Assembly (NCBI GenBank): GCA_041391505.1
Contig: JAWKNW010000007.1
Location: 1-64,000, forward strand
Length of the DNA: 64,000 nt
DNA from: Rhodothermales bacterium
GTDB lineage: Bacteria; Bacteroidota; Rhodothermia; Rhodothermales; JAHQVL01
Reading direction: 5' to 3'
This document shows positions 52,283-62,814 of the stretch, in pieces. The notes below the pieces were generated by a model. That model searched no databases. It had not been told where the DNA came from and saw nothing but the letters and a program-made list of their open reading frames with translations. A program made the position numbers and the translations under genes. The stretch's first letter is position 1. Each line of letters opens with the position of its first letter.

Positions 52283-52324
52283 GGCTTTTGGTGGTTCGGT
52301 AGTATATCAACCACGTCAAAAGCC
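52283..52324. promoter_or_regulatory. Inverted repeat in a divergent promoter region
   Basis: GGCTTTTG-GTGGTT (52283-52296) is complementary to AACCAC-GT-CAAAAGCC (52309-52324) apart from a two-base bulge. It is centred between divergent start codons at 52239 and 52401. As DNA it could be an operator for both units; as RNA a hairpin in the leader of the plus-strand gene. No T-run is present. Confidence 0.45.
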
Positions 52325-52400
52325 GGGTGGATCCTTACGACGGCAAGCGGCTCTAAGAGCCTTTCGGGACAACCGACGTTACGGGAGCGAAACAGGAAGG

Positions 52401-53333
52401 ATGCACACAGTATCTCTACGCGAGCGATGGACCGCGTTTGCGGAATCGCGCGGCGGACGGATAGCCATCCGGACGGTTCGGTACGCGTTCACGCTGGCCG
52501 TACTCGGTTATCTCTTCTCCAAATTGCGCGAGGTGGGGTGGCGTGAAATCTGGACCACCCTTCCGGTCAACCCGCTTTTTTATCTCTTCGGGCTGCTCGT
52601 CTACATTTCCATTCCCCTGACCGACGTGATCACGTACGGGAAGACGTGGGGGCATTCGTTGTGGTTCGGGATGCCGGCTTTCATCAAGAAGCGCATCTAC
52701 AACCAGGACGTCCTCGGCTATTCGGGCGAGGTGTATTTCGCCGGCTGGGCGCAAAAGCAGCTGCGCCTGCCGCTGTCCAACATCCTCCGCACGGTGCGCG
52801 ACATCAACATCCTCTCGTCGCTCGCCTCCACGCTGATCGCGATCGCCCTCATCTCGCTGTTCCTGGGGATCGGGCACGTCCGGCTCACCGATCTCTTTGA
52901 TCGCAAGGCGCTCATGGGCGCGCTCGTCGCAGCCGGCGTGCTCGTGCTCCTCATTCCCGTGGCGATCCGGTTTCGCCGGTACCTTTTTGCGATGCCGCGC
53001 CGCCTCGCCCTGACGGTATTCGCCATCCAGTGCGCCCGCCTGCTGCTCGGCCAGGCGCTCCGGATCGGGCAGTGGACCGTCGCGATGCCCGACGTCCCCC
53101 TGCAGGTCTGGTTCTCCCTCGCGGCCGCCTCGCTCATCCTCAGCCGCATCCCGATCGTCCCCAGCCAGGATCTCATCTTTCTCGGCATCGGCGTCGAAAT
53201 GTCCAGCATGCTGGGCGTATCCGAAGCCGGTATGTTCAGCATGCTGGCCGTATCCAGCGCCGTGGACAAGCTGCTCAACCTGGTGCTGTTCAGTTACTAC
53301 TCCGTCCGGGGTACCGGGGCAAAAACCCCCTGA
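52401..53333 (+). CDS. Flippase-like integral membrane protein (AglD/MprF-type domain)
   Basis: A 310-residue protein with about eight hydrophobic segments, no soluble domain and basic loops, resembling the lysylphosphatidylglycerol synthase transmembrane region family. AGGAAGG lies just ahead of the ATG. Members move or modify polar lipids. Two downstream genes (DUF3047 and an MMPL exporter) on the same strand suggest a lipid-handling unit. The GMFSMLAVSSAVDKLLNLVL end segment is unusual only in being methionine-rich. Confidence 0.7.
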   Translation: MHTVSLRERWTAFAESRGGRIAIRTVRYAFTLAVLGYLFSKLREVGWREIWTTLPVNPLFYLFGLLVYISIPLTDVITYGKTWGHSLWFGMPAFIKKRIYNQDVLGYSGEVYFAGWAQKQLRLPLSNILRTVRDINILSSLASTLIAIALISLFLGIGHVRLTDLFDRKALMGALVAAGVLVLLIPVAIRFRRYLFAMPRRLALTVFAIQCARLLLGQALRIGQWTVAMPDVPLQVWFSLAAASLILSRIPIVPSQDLIFLGIGVEMSSMLGVSEAGMFSMLAVSSAVDKLLNLVLFSYYSVRGTGAKTP

Positions 53334-53461
53334 ATAACATCCTTTTTGGGCGGTTTGGAAACATCGGCGCCCCCATCGCCCTTCAAGAACGCAACCACCA
53401 CGGAACGATTGGTACCCGAGTTGCCACCTCTATCGTCGATCTAACGAGAGAACGACACTAC

Positions 53462-54184
53462 ATGGCTCGAAAACTCCTACTGCCGGTCGCGCTGCTATTC
53501 ACGCTGGCCGGCATGGCCCCCCAGACCCTGGAACCGCCTCCGGGCAAGACCGTCACGATCGACGACTTCGAGTCGTACTCCGACGGAAGCCTGCCGACGC
53601 GCTGGAAGTACCTGCAGGACAAACAGCTCGTCTGGGTCAACCCGACCCATATGCGCGAGAACGAGAAGTTCTACGTAGCGGAGGAGAAGGGAAACAAGTT
53701 TCTGCGCGCCTTCACCCACGGCGAAGCCGTGCACCTCACGATGGCGAATGAAGTCGACGGTTTCGACTGGGACGTTCGCACGCATCCGATCCTTCGGTGG
53801 GACTGGCGCGCGCTCCAGCTGCCGGCCGACGCCCGCGAGGACGAAGACAGTAAAAACGACGCCGGCCTCGGCCTGTACGTTTATTTCTCGTTCGAAGGTT
53901 TTATCATCAAGCGCCCCAAGGGCATCAAATACTCGTACAGCTCGTCGCTCCCTGTCGGCACCGTGCTCAAACAGGACAAGCTGCGCGTCATCGTCGTGGC
54001 CAACGGCGCCGAGGATTTCGGCAAGTGGCTCCACTTCGAACGCAACGTGGTCGACGACTACCGAGCGGTTTTCGGTGAAGATCCCCCCGACCGGCCGCTG
54101 TCCATCCGCCTCTGGAGCGACTCGGACAACACAAACGGATACGGCGAAGGGGATTTTGACAACATCGCGCTCGCGCCACGGTAG
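53462..54184 (+). CDS. DUF3047 family secreted protein
   Basis: A 240-residue protein with an N-terminal signal peptide (ARKLLLPVALLFTLAGMA). The body is the DUF3047 beta-sandwich: DDFESYSDGSLPTRWKYL, PILRWDWRALQLPADARED and NDAGLGLYVYFSF are close to the family pattern, with WSDSDNTNGYGEGDFDNI at the end. Function unknown. It sits 128 bp after the flippase-like gene and 76 bp before the MMPL exporter gene. Confidence 0.8.
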   Translation: MARKLLLPVALLFTLAGMAPQTLEPPPGKTVTIDDFESYSDGSLPTRWKYLQDKQLVWVNPTHMRENEKFYVAEEKGNKFLRAFTHGEAVHLTMANEVDGFDWDVRTHPILRWDWRALQLPADAREDEDSKNDAGLGLYVYFSFEGFIIKRPKGIKYSYSSSLPVGTVLKQDKLRVIVVANGAEDFGKWLHFERNVVDDYRAVFGEDPPDRPLSIRLWSDSDNTNGYGEGDFDNIALAPR

Positions 54185-54260
54185 CGCGTGAGCGTTGCGC
54201 GTGCTGCCGGCGCGCCGCCCTGACCCATGCAGGGTTACGCCGGCGGTCTTAAGGAGGGTT

Positions 54261-56753
54261 ATGCACCGACTTTTTGTGGCGTTACGGCCGCTTATACGTT
54301 TTACCATCAAGCATCCCCTCTGGGTGCTGCTCATCGCATCCCTGTTCACGGCGCTCGGCCTGTTTAATGCCGCCCAGCTGCGCGTGGATACGGACTTCTC
54401 CAAGCTGCTCCCGCCCGACTACCCCAGCGTCAAGGCCCTCGAGCGGCTCCGCAGTACCGTCGGCAGCGAAAGCGGCGTCGACATCGCCATCGTCAGCCCG
54501 TCGTTCGACGCGAACCGGCGCTTCGCGGAAGCCTTCATCCCCCGGGCGCTGTCCCTGCAGGGCAAAGGCCAGAACGAACCCGATTTCTCGCGCGTCGACT
54601 ACCGCCGCGAAACGGAATTCGTGAAGGACAATGCGCTCTACTTCGCGACGGAGGCGGAGCTGGACGAACTCGACACCTTCCTGGATCAGAAGATCGAAGA
54701 GTCGCGCCTGGCGGCCAATCCCTTCTTTTTCGATCTCGAAGACGACGAAGAGGAGCCGGCTCCCGATACGACGGCCGCCACCATGGAGCGCGTGTACAAG
54801 GACCTCGTCGGGAAGGACTATCCGGTTTCCGACGACAGCACGACGCTGGTCCTCCGCCTCATCCCCACGGGGTCGGCCACCAATATCCGGTTTATCGAGC
54901 GGGTTTATGCCGATGTCGACTCGCTGATCGCGTCGCTGGCGCCGGCCAGCTTCCATCCGGAGATGCAGATCGTCACCGCCGGCCGCCTGCTTCGACAGTA
55001 CACCGAAGTCACCGCCATCACCAACGACGTCCGGCGCTCGTTCGGCGCCGGCGTGTTTACGGTGCTCATGGTGGTGGTGCTGTACTTTTTCTACAAAGGC
55101 TACCGGGCGCGCAGCGGCGGGCGTTTTTCGCTGCCGATGCTGCTGCAGCACCTCCTGCGCATCCCCGTGCTCGCCCTGCTCATCGCGATCCCGCTCCTCA
55201 TGAGCCTGGCGTGGACCTTCGGCATCGCCTATGTCGCCTTTTCGACGCTGAACCTCATGACCTCGACGCTCGGGCTCGTGCTGTTCGGCCTCGGCATCGA
55301 CTTCGGCATCCATTTTTACGCGCGGTATACGGAAGAACGGGCGATGGGCCTCTCCGTCATCGATGCGGCCGAGCTCACGTTCACGAGCACCGGACAGGCC
55401 ATCACCGTGGGCGCGCTGACGACGGCGGCGGCGATGTTCGTGCTCGTCCTCGCCGATTTCCGGGGCTTTAGCGAGTTCGGATTCATCGCCGGCACAGGCA
55501 TCGTGCTGGCGCTGTTCGCCATGCTGCTGGTCATGCCGGCGCTGATCTCGCTGTTCGAGCGGATGCATCTGCTCAACCTGAGCAACGAGGGTGTCGCCCC
55601 GGAGCCGGCCTCCAAAAAGCCGTTCCCCGCGGTGCGCACCATCCTCACGGGCAGCATCGCCGCGGTCATCCTCGCCCTCGTCTTTTTGCCCCGGGTGACG
55701 TTCGAGTACGACTTCGGCAGCCTCGAACCCACGTACGAATCCTACAACCAGCGGCGCGACTACATCCGCCGCGTGTTTGACGACCGCGAACGCCGCAACC
55801 CGGCCTATATCGTCGTCGACAGCCCGGAAGAAGTGCTCCCCGTCGTCCAGGCCATCCGCGCGCGCGCCGCCGCCGACACCATCTCGCCGACGATTCGCGA
55901 GGTGGAAAGCCTGCAGGAACGCTTCCCGACGCTGCCCGAGGGGCAGGCGCATAAGCTGGGACGGATCGCGCACATCCGCGAACTGCTCGAAGATCCGTTC
56001 CTGAGCGCCGACACGTCGGACGGCATGGTCAAGCTGCGCCGCGCCGCCGGCACCCGGACGCCGATCGCCCTGAGCACGGTGCCCGGATACCTGAAGGATC
56101 GGTTTACCTCGAAGGATGGGGGCATCGGCAACTTCATCATCGTGTACCCCTCCGTGGGCCTGTCCGACGGCCGGCAATCGATCGCTTTTTCCGACGACAT
56201 CGGCCGCATTGAAACGGCCGATGGCGCGATCTATTACGCCGGCTCCTCGTCGCTTGTGGCGGCGGACATGCTGCGCCTGATGCGCAACGAGTCGCCCTGG
56301 ATGGTCCTCGCCACCCTCGTGATCGTGATCGTGCTGATGTACGCCAATTTCTCCTCCGTGAAGTGGGCCGCCCTCGCCACCGTCCCGCTCATCGTCGGGG
56401 TGCTGTGGATGCTGCTGATCATGGAGTTGCTGGGGCTCCGCCTGAACTTCTACAACCTCATCGTGCTCCCCGCCGTGCTGGGTATCGGAAACGATGCCGG
56501 CGTCCATATCGTCCACCGGTATATGGAAGAAGGCCGGCTCAGCCTCCGGCACGTGCTCAAATCAACCGGCGAACATGTGGCGATGGGATCGATCACCACC
56601 ATGATCGGTTTCGCCGGCCTGCTGCTCAGCTTCCATCCCGGACTCGAAACGATCGGGATGCTCGCCGTGGTAGGCATCGGCGCCACCCTCGTCTCCGCCC
56701 TGCTCTTTCTTCCCGCCCTGCTTCAGTGGCTGGAAGACCGGACGCCGGCCTGA
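54261..56753 (+). CDS. MMPL/RND-superfamily lipid exporter
   Basis: An 830-residue inner-membrane protein: one helix at about 15-35, a large periplasmic loop (40-250), a cluster of five to six helices (260-440), a second loop (450-650) and a second helix cluster (660-825). GLGIDFGIHFYARYTEE and GIGNDAGVHIVHRYMEEGR carry the MMPL helix-4 Asp positions used for proton coupling. The layout resembles HpnN-like hopanoid or lipid exporters. The start is fixed by AAGGAGGG three bases ahead of the ATG. No membrane-fusion or TolC gene is adjacent. Confidence 0.86.
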   Translation: MHRLFVALRPLIRFTIKHPLWVLLIASLFTALGLFNAAQLRVDTDFSKLLPPDYPSVKALERLRSTVGSESGVDIAIVSPSFDANRRFAEAFIPRALSLQGKGQNEPDFSRVDYRRETEFVKDNALYFATEAELDELDTFLDQKIEESRLAANPFFFDLEDDEEEPAPDTTAATMERVYKDLVGKDYPVSDDSTTLVLRLIPTGSATNIRFIERVYADVDSLIASLAPASFHPEMQIVTAGRLLRQYTEVTAITNDVRRSFGAGVFTVLMVVVLYFFYKGYRARSGGRFSLPMLLQHLLRIPVLALLIAIPLLMSLAWTFGIAYVAFSTLNLMTSTLGLVLFGLGIDFGIHFYARYTEERAMGLSVIDAAELTFTSTGQAITVGALTTAAAMFVLVLADFRGFSEFGFIAGTGIVLALFAMLLVMPALISLFERMHLLNLSNEGVAPEPASKKPFPAVRTILTGSIAAVILALVFLPRVTFEYDFGSLEPTYESYNQRRDYIRRVFDDRERRNPAYIVVDSPEEVLPVVQAIRARAAADTISPTIREVESLQERFPTLPEGQAHKLGRIAHIRELLEDPFLSADTSDGMVKLRRAAGTRTPIALSTVPGYLKDRFTSKDGGIGNFIIVYPSVGLSDGRQSIAFSDDIGRIETADGAIYYAGSSSLVAADMLRLMRNESPWMVLATLVIVIVLMYANFSSVKWAALATVPLIVGVLWMLLIMELLGLRLNFYNLIVLPAVLGIGNDAGVHIVHRYMEEGRLSLRHVLKSTGEHVAMGSITTMIGFAGLLLSFHPGLETIGMLAVVGIGATLVSALLFLPALLQWLEDRTPA

Positions 56754-56848
56754 TCGCATACGCTGCTCCTCCTGTCGAAGAGGCGGTCCGCGCGCGGATC
56801 GCCCGGATTACTCGTGCCGTTTTTTGAATCCTGAATCCCCGCAAGCCC

Positions 56849-58429
<1,581 letters not shown>

Positions 58430-58442
58430 GGGGTGGGGTTCA

Positions 58443-58516
58443 GGGTTCAAGGTTTGAGGTTCAAGGGCGGGCTATTGAAGACCCTTGAACCTTGAACCTC
58501 AAACCTTGAACCTCCC
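58443..58516. terminator. Long inverted repeat of TTCAAGG words between convergent genes
   Basis: Left arm 58443-58467 (GGGTTCAAGGTTTGAGG then TTCAAGGG) is complementary to the right arm 58482-58516, which has one extra CCTTGAA unit. The stem is over 20 bp with a 14-base loop. It fills the gap between two convergent genes and could end transcription both ways, although it lacks T-runs. The same words open the 7319-7442 block. Confidence 0.65.
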
Positions 58517-58520
58517 ACCC

Positions 58521-59288
58521 TCAATCCGCCTGTTCCACCGCCGCCAGCATGGCGCGCAGGGCGTCGCGGAGGGCGGCTTGTTGCGCTTCGCGGGGGATGG
58601 TGGCCTTGCGGTCTCCGAGTTGCCGGCCGTAGTGGGCGAAGTGGGCGTGGTTGGCGCCTTCGACACGCACCCATTGCGTGTGCGCCGGCAGGTTGACGCC
58701 GAACTGCTCGATCTCCTCTTCCGAAGCGAGGCCATCTTGCGATCCGTACACCTTCGTCACCGGCATCGCGAGCGAGGTAAAATCGTCTTCCCGGGGATGG
58801 GAGGTGGCCACCAGGAAGAGCCCGTCCAGTGCGACCCCCCGCCGGGCGAGCGCCAGGGCGAACTTCCCGCCGAGCGAATGGCCGCCGGCCACCCAGCGGC
58901 GTTCCGGGTCGTCGTTTATATAGCCTTCGGCGAGGTCCAGCGCCCGCTCGCGACCGCTGGCCAGCCACGTCGAGGTCAGCGGGACGTCCACGAGCACGGC
59001 CTTGAAGCCGGCTTCTGCAGCCGCGCGGGCCGTCGGCGCATAGGCTTTTGTCGCCACCAGGGCGCCGGGAAAGAAGAGCAGCGCGGTGCGCTGCGTATCG
59101 GGCAGCGGCGTAAACACGAGGCCGCGGTCCGTCGTCTCGACGCGTACCCGGCTGTCGCTGGCAAGCACCGCATCGTCCACCCCGATGGCGCGCATATTGG
59201 CGAACAGGTATCCGAATACGGCGATCCAGATACCCAGCAGCCCGATGCGGACGCGCCGGCGGATGGTGGAGGCCTTGCCTGACTTCAT
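58521..59288 (-). CDS. Alpha/beta hydrolase, membrane-anchored
   Basis: A 255-residue protein with an N-terminal membrane segment (about 14-32). The hydrolase has nucleophile Ser138 in GGHSLGGKFA, acidic residue in YGSQDGLA (about 185) and His in GANHAHFAHYG (about 215). The fold resembles the dienelactone-hydrolase-like abhydrolase group. Substrate unknown. It begins 5 bp after the stop of the DUF5916 gene and is likely cotranscribed with it. Confidence 0.8.
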   Translation of the reverse strand: MKSGKASTIRRRVRIGLLGIWIAVFGYLFANMRAIGVDDAVLASDSRVRVETTDRGLVFTPLPDTQRTALLFFPGALVATKAYAPTARAAAEAGFKAVLVDVPLTSTWLASGRERALDLAEGYINDDPERRWVAGGHSLGGKFALALARRGVALDGLFLVATSHPREDDFTSLAMPVTKVYGSQDGLASEEEIEQFGVNLPAHTQWVRVEGANHAHFAHYGRQLGDRKATIPREAQQAALRDALRAMLAAVEQAD

Positions 59289-59292
59289 GCGG

Positions 59293-61542
59293 TTAGAGGA
59301 GCACCAGATAGGTGAGTTTGAAAACCCCGACCCGATCGTTCAGGATCATGTCGCGGCGGGGATCGAACAGGAGCTCGTTACCCCGCGCGAAGTGCGAGGA
59401 GGTGTTGAACACCAGAAACAGGTCGCTGCCCGGCGTGTGAATCCAGTTGATGCGGATATTCGCCTGCAAGTCCCGCGAGAAGTTGTCGTACTGGATGAGG
59501 GCGCGGGCGAACAGCTTGCGGTTCAGGGCGCCGAGGATGGAAAGCGACACGGTGGTTGCCTCGAACGCTCCGTTGTCGATCGGCAGGTCGATGATCGAAT
59601 GCTCGAGAAACGCCTCCAGGCTCAGGTGGCGCGACTGGCGGTAGCCGATCGATCCGCCAAAGTCCGTACGGTTTCCGTTGAAGAAGTCGCCGGCAGATGC
59701 TGACGCCGATGCAAAAAGGCGCCGGCTCGAGTCCGTCACCCCCTCGATGGCGACCTGACCGAACGTATAATCGCCCGCCGGGATAGCCGCCTCGCTCAGA
59801 ATGAAGAAGGGATCTTCGAGCCGCTCGAACGTCCGGGCGTACGCCAGCACGAGAAAGTCACGACGGGCCAGATCGATCCGCGTGGACACCGTGGTCTCCA
59901 CGGTCTGCTTCTCCCGGTCCTGCCCTTCGATGTATTCGCGTTCCGCTTCGAACCACAGCCGACGAACGAAAGGCAGCGCCGGAATGGAGACGAGCGGCGT
60001 GAACCGGGCTTCGAGATCCAGCTCCCGCATGTCGCGCCTCCGGACGAAGCCCAGGGCGGGATTGTACGTTTCGCCCACGCTCGTGAAGCCCGCCTCGGCA
60101 CCGACCAGATCGTTTTGCAGCGCCAGGCTGGCGTGCCCGGCCGCGTCGTTCAGCGACGCATCGCTGTCCCACATGCCCGTATACCATACATTCGCCTCGC
60201 TGGCCCCCCAGAACCGGTACTGCGCATCGACGCCGGCCGCCCGGTTGAAATGGCCGGCCTCCTCGAAATTCGTGAAGATGGCGCCGGCCGTACCGCGGGT
60301 GAGGAAGTCGGTCCGAACGCGCGCGACCGTGTTGTTGGCCGAGTTCGAGCCGAGGAAATCCTTCATCTGCTCACCCGTCTCGATATTGAGGAGACCGACG
60401 GAGAAGCGCCCGACCTGCCCGGTGAGCCGGCCGCCGCCCAGGATCTGGTTCGTCAACCCGATGCGCCGGGAGAAAAAGGTCTGCGTGGAGCGCGGGTTGC
60501 CGTGGTCGAACAGGCCGGCGCGTTCGAGAAAGAACTCACGCTTCTCGGGAAAGAAGAGGTTGAATCGCGTCAGGTTGATCTGGACGTTGTCGTCTTCCAC
60601 CTGCGCGAAGTCGGTGTTCAAGGTCAGGTCCAGCGTCAGGTTCGACGTGATCCCGTATTTGAAGTCGACCCCGAGGTCGCGCGTGAAATCCACGTCCGTA
60701 GCCTCCAGCGCGAGGTCCGGCCGGACCTCCTGCACGCCGGCGATGATGTAGGGCTTGATCTCGATGTTCTTGCCCCGGCGGATGTTTTTGAGCCCGGTCA
60801 GTTTGCCGTACTGAGACACGGCGGCCAGCGCCGTAAACGTGGTGCCGTAATCGAGCCCGATGTGCGGCCAGATCACGCGCTCGTTTTTCCGGTTGATCAT
60901 GCGCGAGAGCATGAGCCCGAATTCCAGTTCTTCGCCCTTCGGGAAACGGAGCTGCCGAAACGGAATCGACACCTCCATGGTCCATCCCTGGTCGTTGATG
61001 ACGGTCTCGCTCCGGTAGACGGCGTCCCACGAGAAGCTGTCCAGCGTCAGGCCTTCGTCCGAGATGGTGGCGTCGTCCTGGGTGCCGAGCGCGTTCATCT
61101 CGAAGAGGTAGGCGTTGCGTTTGTCGCCGAAGGTGTCGAGCCCGATGTAGGCGTGATCGTCGCGGTCGTTGCGGCCGCCGCGTTCCAGGTTTTTGGCGCG
61201 GATGAGTTCCGGGTTGCTGTCGTAAAAGGTGAACGCGACGTAGAGGTTGTCGCGGTCGTACGCGATGCGCGCCTCCGAGGGCTCCGTGCCCGGGGCGCCG
61301 TCTTCCGGCCAGATCTGGAAAAAGCCGGTGAGGGGTTCGATCGTCTGCCACAGCGGTTCGTCCAGATGCCCGTCGATATGCGGCGGCGTCTCGGTGAACA
61401 CGGCTACGACCTCGTTCGTGGCGCGGAGTGCGGCCGGCGTCGTCGGTTCCTGTTCGGAGGATGGGGAGGGCTGCGCCAGAACGTCCGGCGCGACACATAC
61501 CATGGACAACAGCAGGCCGGCGCCCGCACACACGTTTTTCAT
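59293..61542 (-). CDS. CBM9/DUF5916 outer-membrane protein
   Basis: A 749-residue exported protein. After the signal peptide (ending DVLAQ) comes a carbohydrate-binding family 9-like domain (about 45-200: IDGHLDEPLWQTIEPLTGFFQ in pieces, then YDRDNLYVAFTFYD). The rest is DUF5916, predicted as an outer-membrane beta-barrel: LTRFNLFFPEKREFFLERAGLF is the family hallmark, and the last residues form amphipathic strands. Function unsettled; possibly surface carbohydrate binding or a channel. ATG 61542 starts the signal. Confidence 0.87.
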   Translation of the reverse strand: MKNVCAGAGLLLSMVCVAPDVLAQPSPSSEQEPTTPAALRATNEVVAVFTETPPHIDGHLDEPLWQTIEPLTGFFQIWPEDGAPGTEPSEARIAYDRDNLYVAFTFYDSNPELIRAKNLERGGRNDRDDHAYIGLDTFGDKRNAYLFEMNALGTQDDATISDEGLTLDSFSWDAVYRSETVINDQGWTMEVSIPFRQLRFPKGEELEFGLMLSRMINRKNERVIWPHIGLDYGTTFTALAAVSQYGKLTGLKNIRRGKNIEIKPYIIAGVQEVRPDLALEATDVDFTRDLGVDFKYGITSNLTLDLTLNTDFAQVEDDNVQINLTRFNLFFPEKREFFLERAGLFDHGNPRSTQTFFSRRIGLTNQILGGGRLTGQVGRFSVGLLNIETGEQMKDFLGSNSANNTVARVRTDFLTRGTAGAIFTNFEEAGHFNRAAGVDAQYRFWGASEANVWYTGMWDSDASLNDAAGHASLALQNDLVGAEAGFTSVGETYNPALGFVRRRDMRELDLEARFTPLVSIPALPFVRRLWFEAEREYIEGQDREKQTVETTVSTRIDLARRDFLVLAYARTFERLEDPFFILSEAAIPAGDYTFGQVAIEGVTDSSRRLFASASASAGDFFNGNRTDFGGSIGYRQSRHLSLEAFLEHSIIDLPIDNGAFEATTVSLSILGALNRKLFARALIQYDNFSRDLQANIRINWIHTPGSDLFLVFNTSSHFARGNELLFDPRRDMILNDRVGVFKLTYLVLL

Positions 61543-61603
61543 CGAAGTGGCTGTGATTCGTAGGTGGATGGGTGGCCCTGGCACTACCGCCCGGGGCTGA
61601 GGG

Positions 61604-62707
61604 TCAGGGACACGGTGCTGCTGCCAGCACAAACGACTCGAGCAGCCGGATTGTTTGCTGGTGCATGCCGCGTTGTCCGTAATGCTGGCGGGTGACGACG
61701 ACGACCGCATCGAGCGATGGAAGAATCAGGATGGCATTCCCGCCATTTCCGGCCATATAGGGGGCAGTTATCGGCCCACATCCGGATTGCCAGGTCCGGC
61801 GCCAGAACAGGTATCCGTAGCCCTGTTCCGCGCCGGCCACCCGCTGTTCACTCAGCGCGGCGTGCAGCCACGCCGCAGAGACCAGCCGCTGGCCGTGCCA
61901 TGCGCCGCCATCCAGCACCGACTGGGCGAAACGAAGCAGGTCGCGGCTCCGCAGCCGAAGCCCCCCGCCCGTCATGTATTCGCCGGTCGGCGACTGCGCC
62001 CACTGTCGTCGCTCGATGCCGAGCGGCCGCATCCAGGTCCGGTCGATGTAGCGGTCCACCCGTTCGCCGGTGGCGCGTTCCAGGATCAGGCCGAGCAATA
62101 ACGTGCCGGCGGTACAATACGCGAAGGGGCCGCGCCCGGCGGCGTCCCGTTCATACCCGGCGCGGACGGGGATATCGACCGCCCACCGCCCCCAGTCGCG
62201 GAGCGGATACATATTCTCCTCGTTGCCCGGACTTTCGGGGTCGTTGTCGTTGCAGTCGAGCGCGGAGGACATCGTCAGCAGATCCTCGATGGTGACGGAT
62301 CGCTTGGCATCGCCATCGTTCGCGAATGGCGCGAGGTAGGCGAGGTAGGCGAACGCCGGCGCATCGACCCCTGTAATGAGCCCGTCGTCGATTGCGCGCC
62401 CGATGGCGAGGGCCGTGATCGATTTGGTGGCGGATCGCGTGTCGTTGAGGAGATCTGCGGCGCCGCTGCCGAAATACGCTTCGTAGACCAGTCGGCCACC
62501 CTGCGCGACGAGCACACTCGTCGTTTGAGGAAAGCTGTCGGCCGCAATGGCCCGTTCCAGATCAGACAGAAGGGTCGTATTCCAGCCGGCATCGCGAGGA
62601 GCGACCGCCGGCATCTCCTGGTCGCCGTCCGCGGTCTGCCTGGCCGAAGCCGGCACAGCCGCGAGACCGGCGAGGAGGAGCATCAAACTGGCGTCACGGA
62701 TGCGCAC
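61604..62707 (-). CDS. Serine hydrolase, beta-lactamase fold, secreted
   Basis: A 367-residue secreted protein using a GTG start, which gives a basic n-region (RIRD) before the hydrophobic core; an ATG eight codons later would lack it. The active site has Ser92-x-x-Lys95 in TRSATKS and Tyr197 in FAYCTAGTLLLG, the YxS/T variant seen in esterase-type members. C-terminal AGNGGN replaces the KTG box. Likely an esterase. The gap of 61 bp to the DUF5916 gene allows cotranscription. Confidence 0.8.
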   Translation of the reverse strand: MRIRDASLMLLLAGLAAVPASARQTADGDQEMPAVAPRDAGWNTTLLSDLERAIAADSFPQTTSVLVAQGGRLVYEAYFGSGAADLLNDTRSATKSITALAIGRAIDDGLITGVDAPAFAYLAYLAPFANDGDAKRSVTIEDLLTMSSALDCNDNDPESPGNEENMYPLRDWGRWAVDIPVRAGYERDAAGRGPFAYCTAGTLLLGLILERATGERVDRYIDRTWMRPLGIERRQWAQSPTGEYMTGGGLRLRSRDLLRFAQSVLDGGAWHGQRLVSAAWLHAALSEQRVAGAEQGYGYLFWRRTWQSGCGPITAPYMAGNGGNAILILPSLDAVVVVTRQHYGQRGMHQQTIRLLESFVLAAAPCP

Positions 62708-62814
62708 GAGGCTGCAGGATGGGTGGACGGAGACGGCGCGCTGTTGCTGGCGTTACGGGATGTGATCGCTGAAGGATGCAGCGGGAGCCATCGGGAGGAA
62801 GGCATCCGGGATCC

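Noticed and set aside
56789..56826. Intrinsic terminator after the MMPL gene
   Set aside because: A GC-rich palindrome and a TTTTTT run are present but separated by about 20 bases, so they do not form a standard terminator; noted only under the downstream gene.
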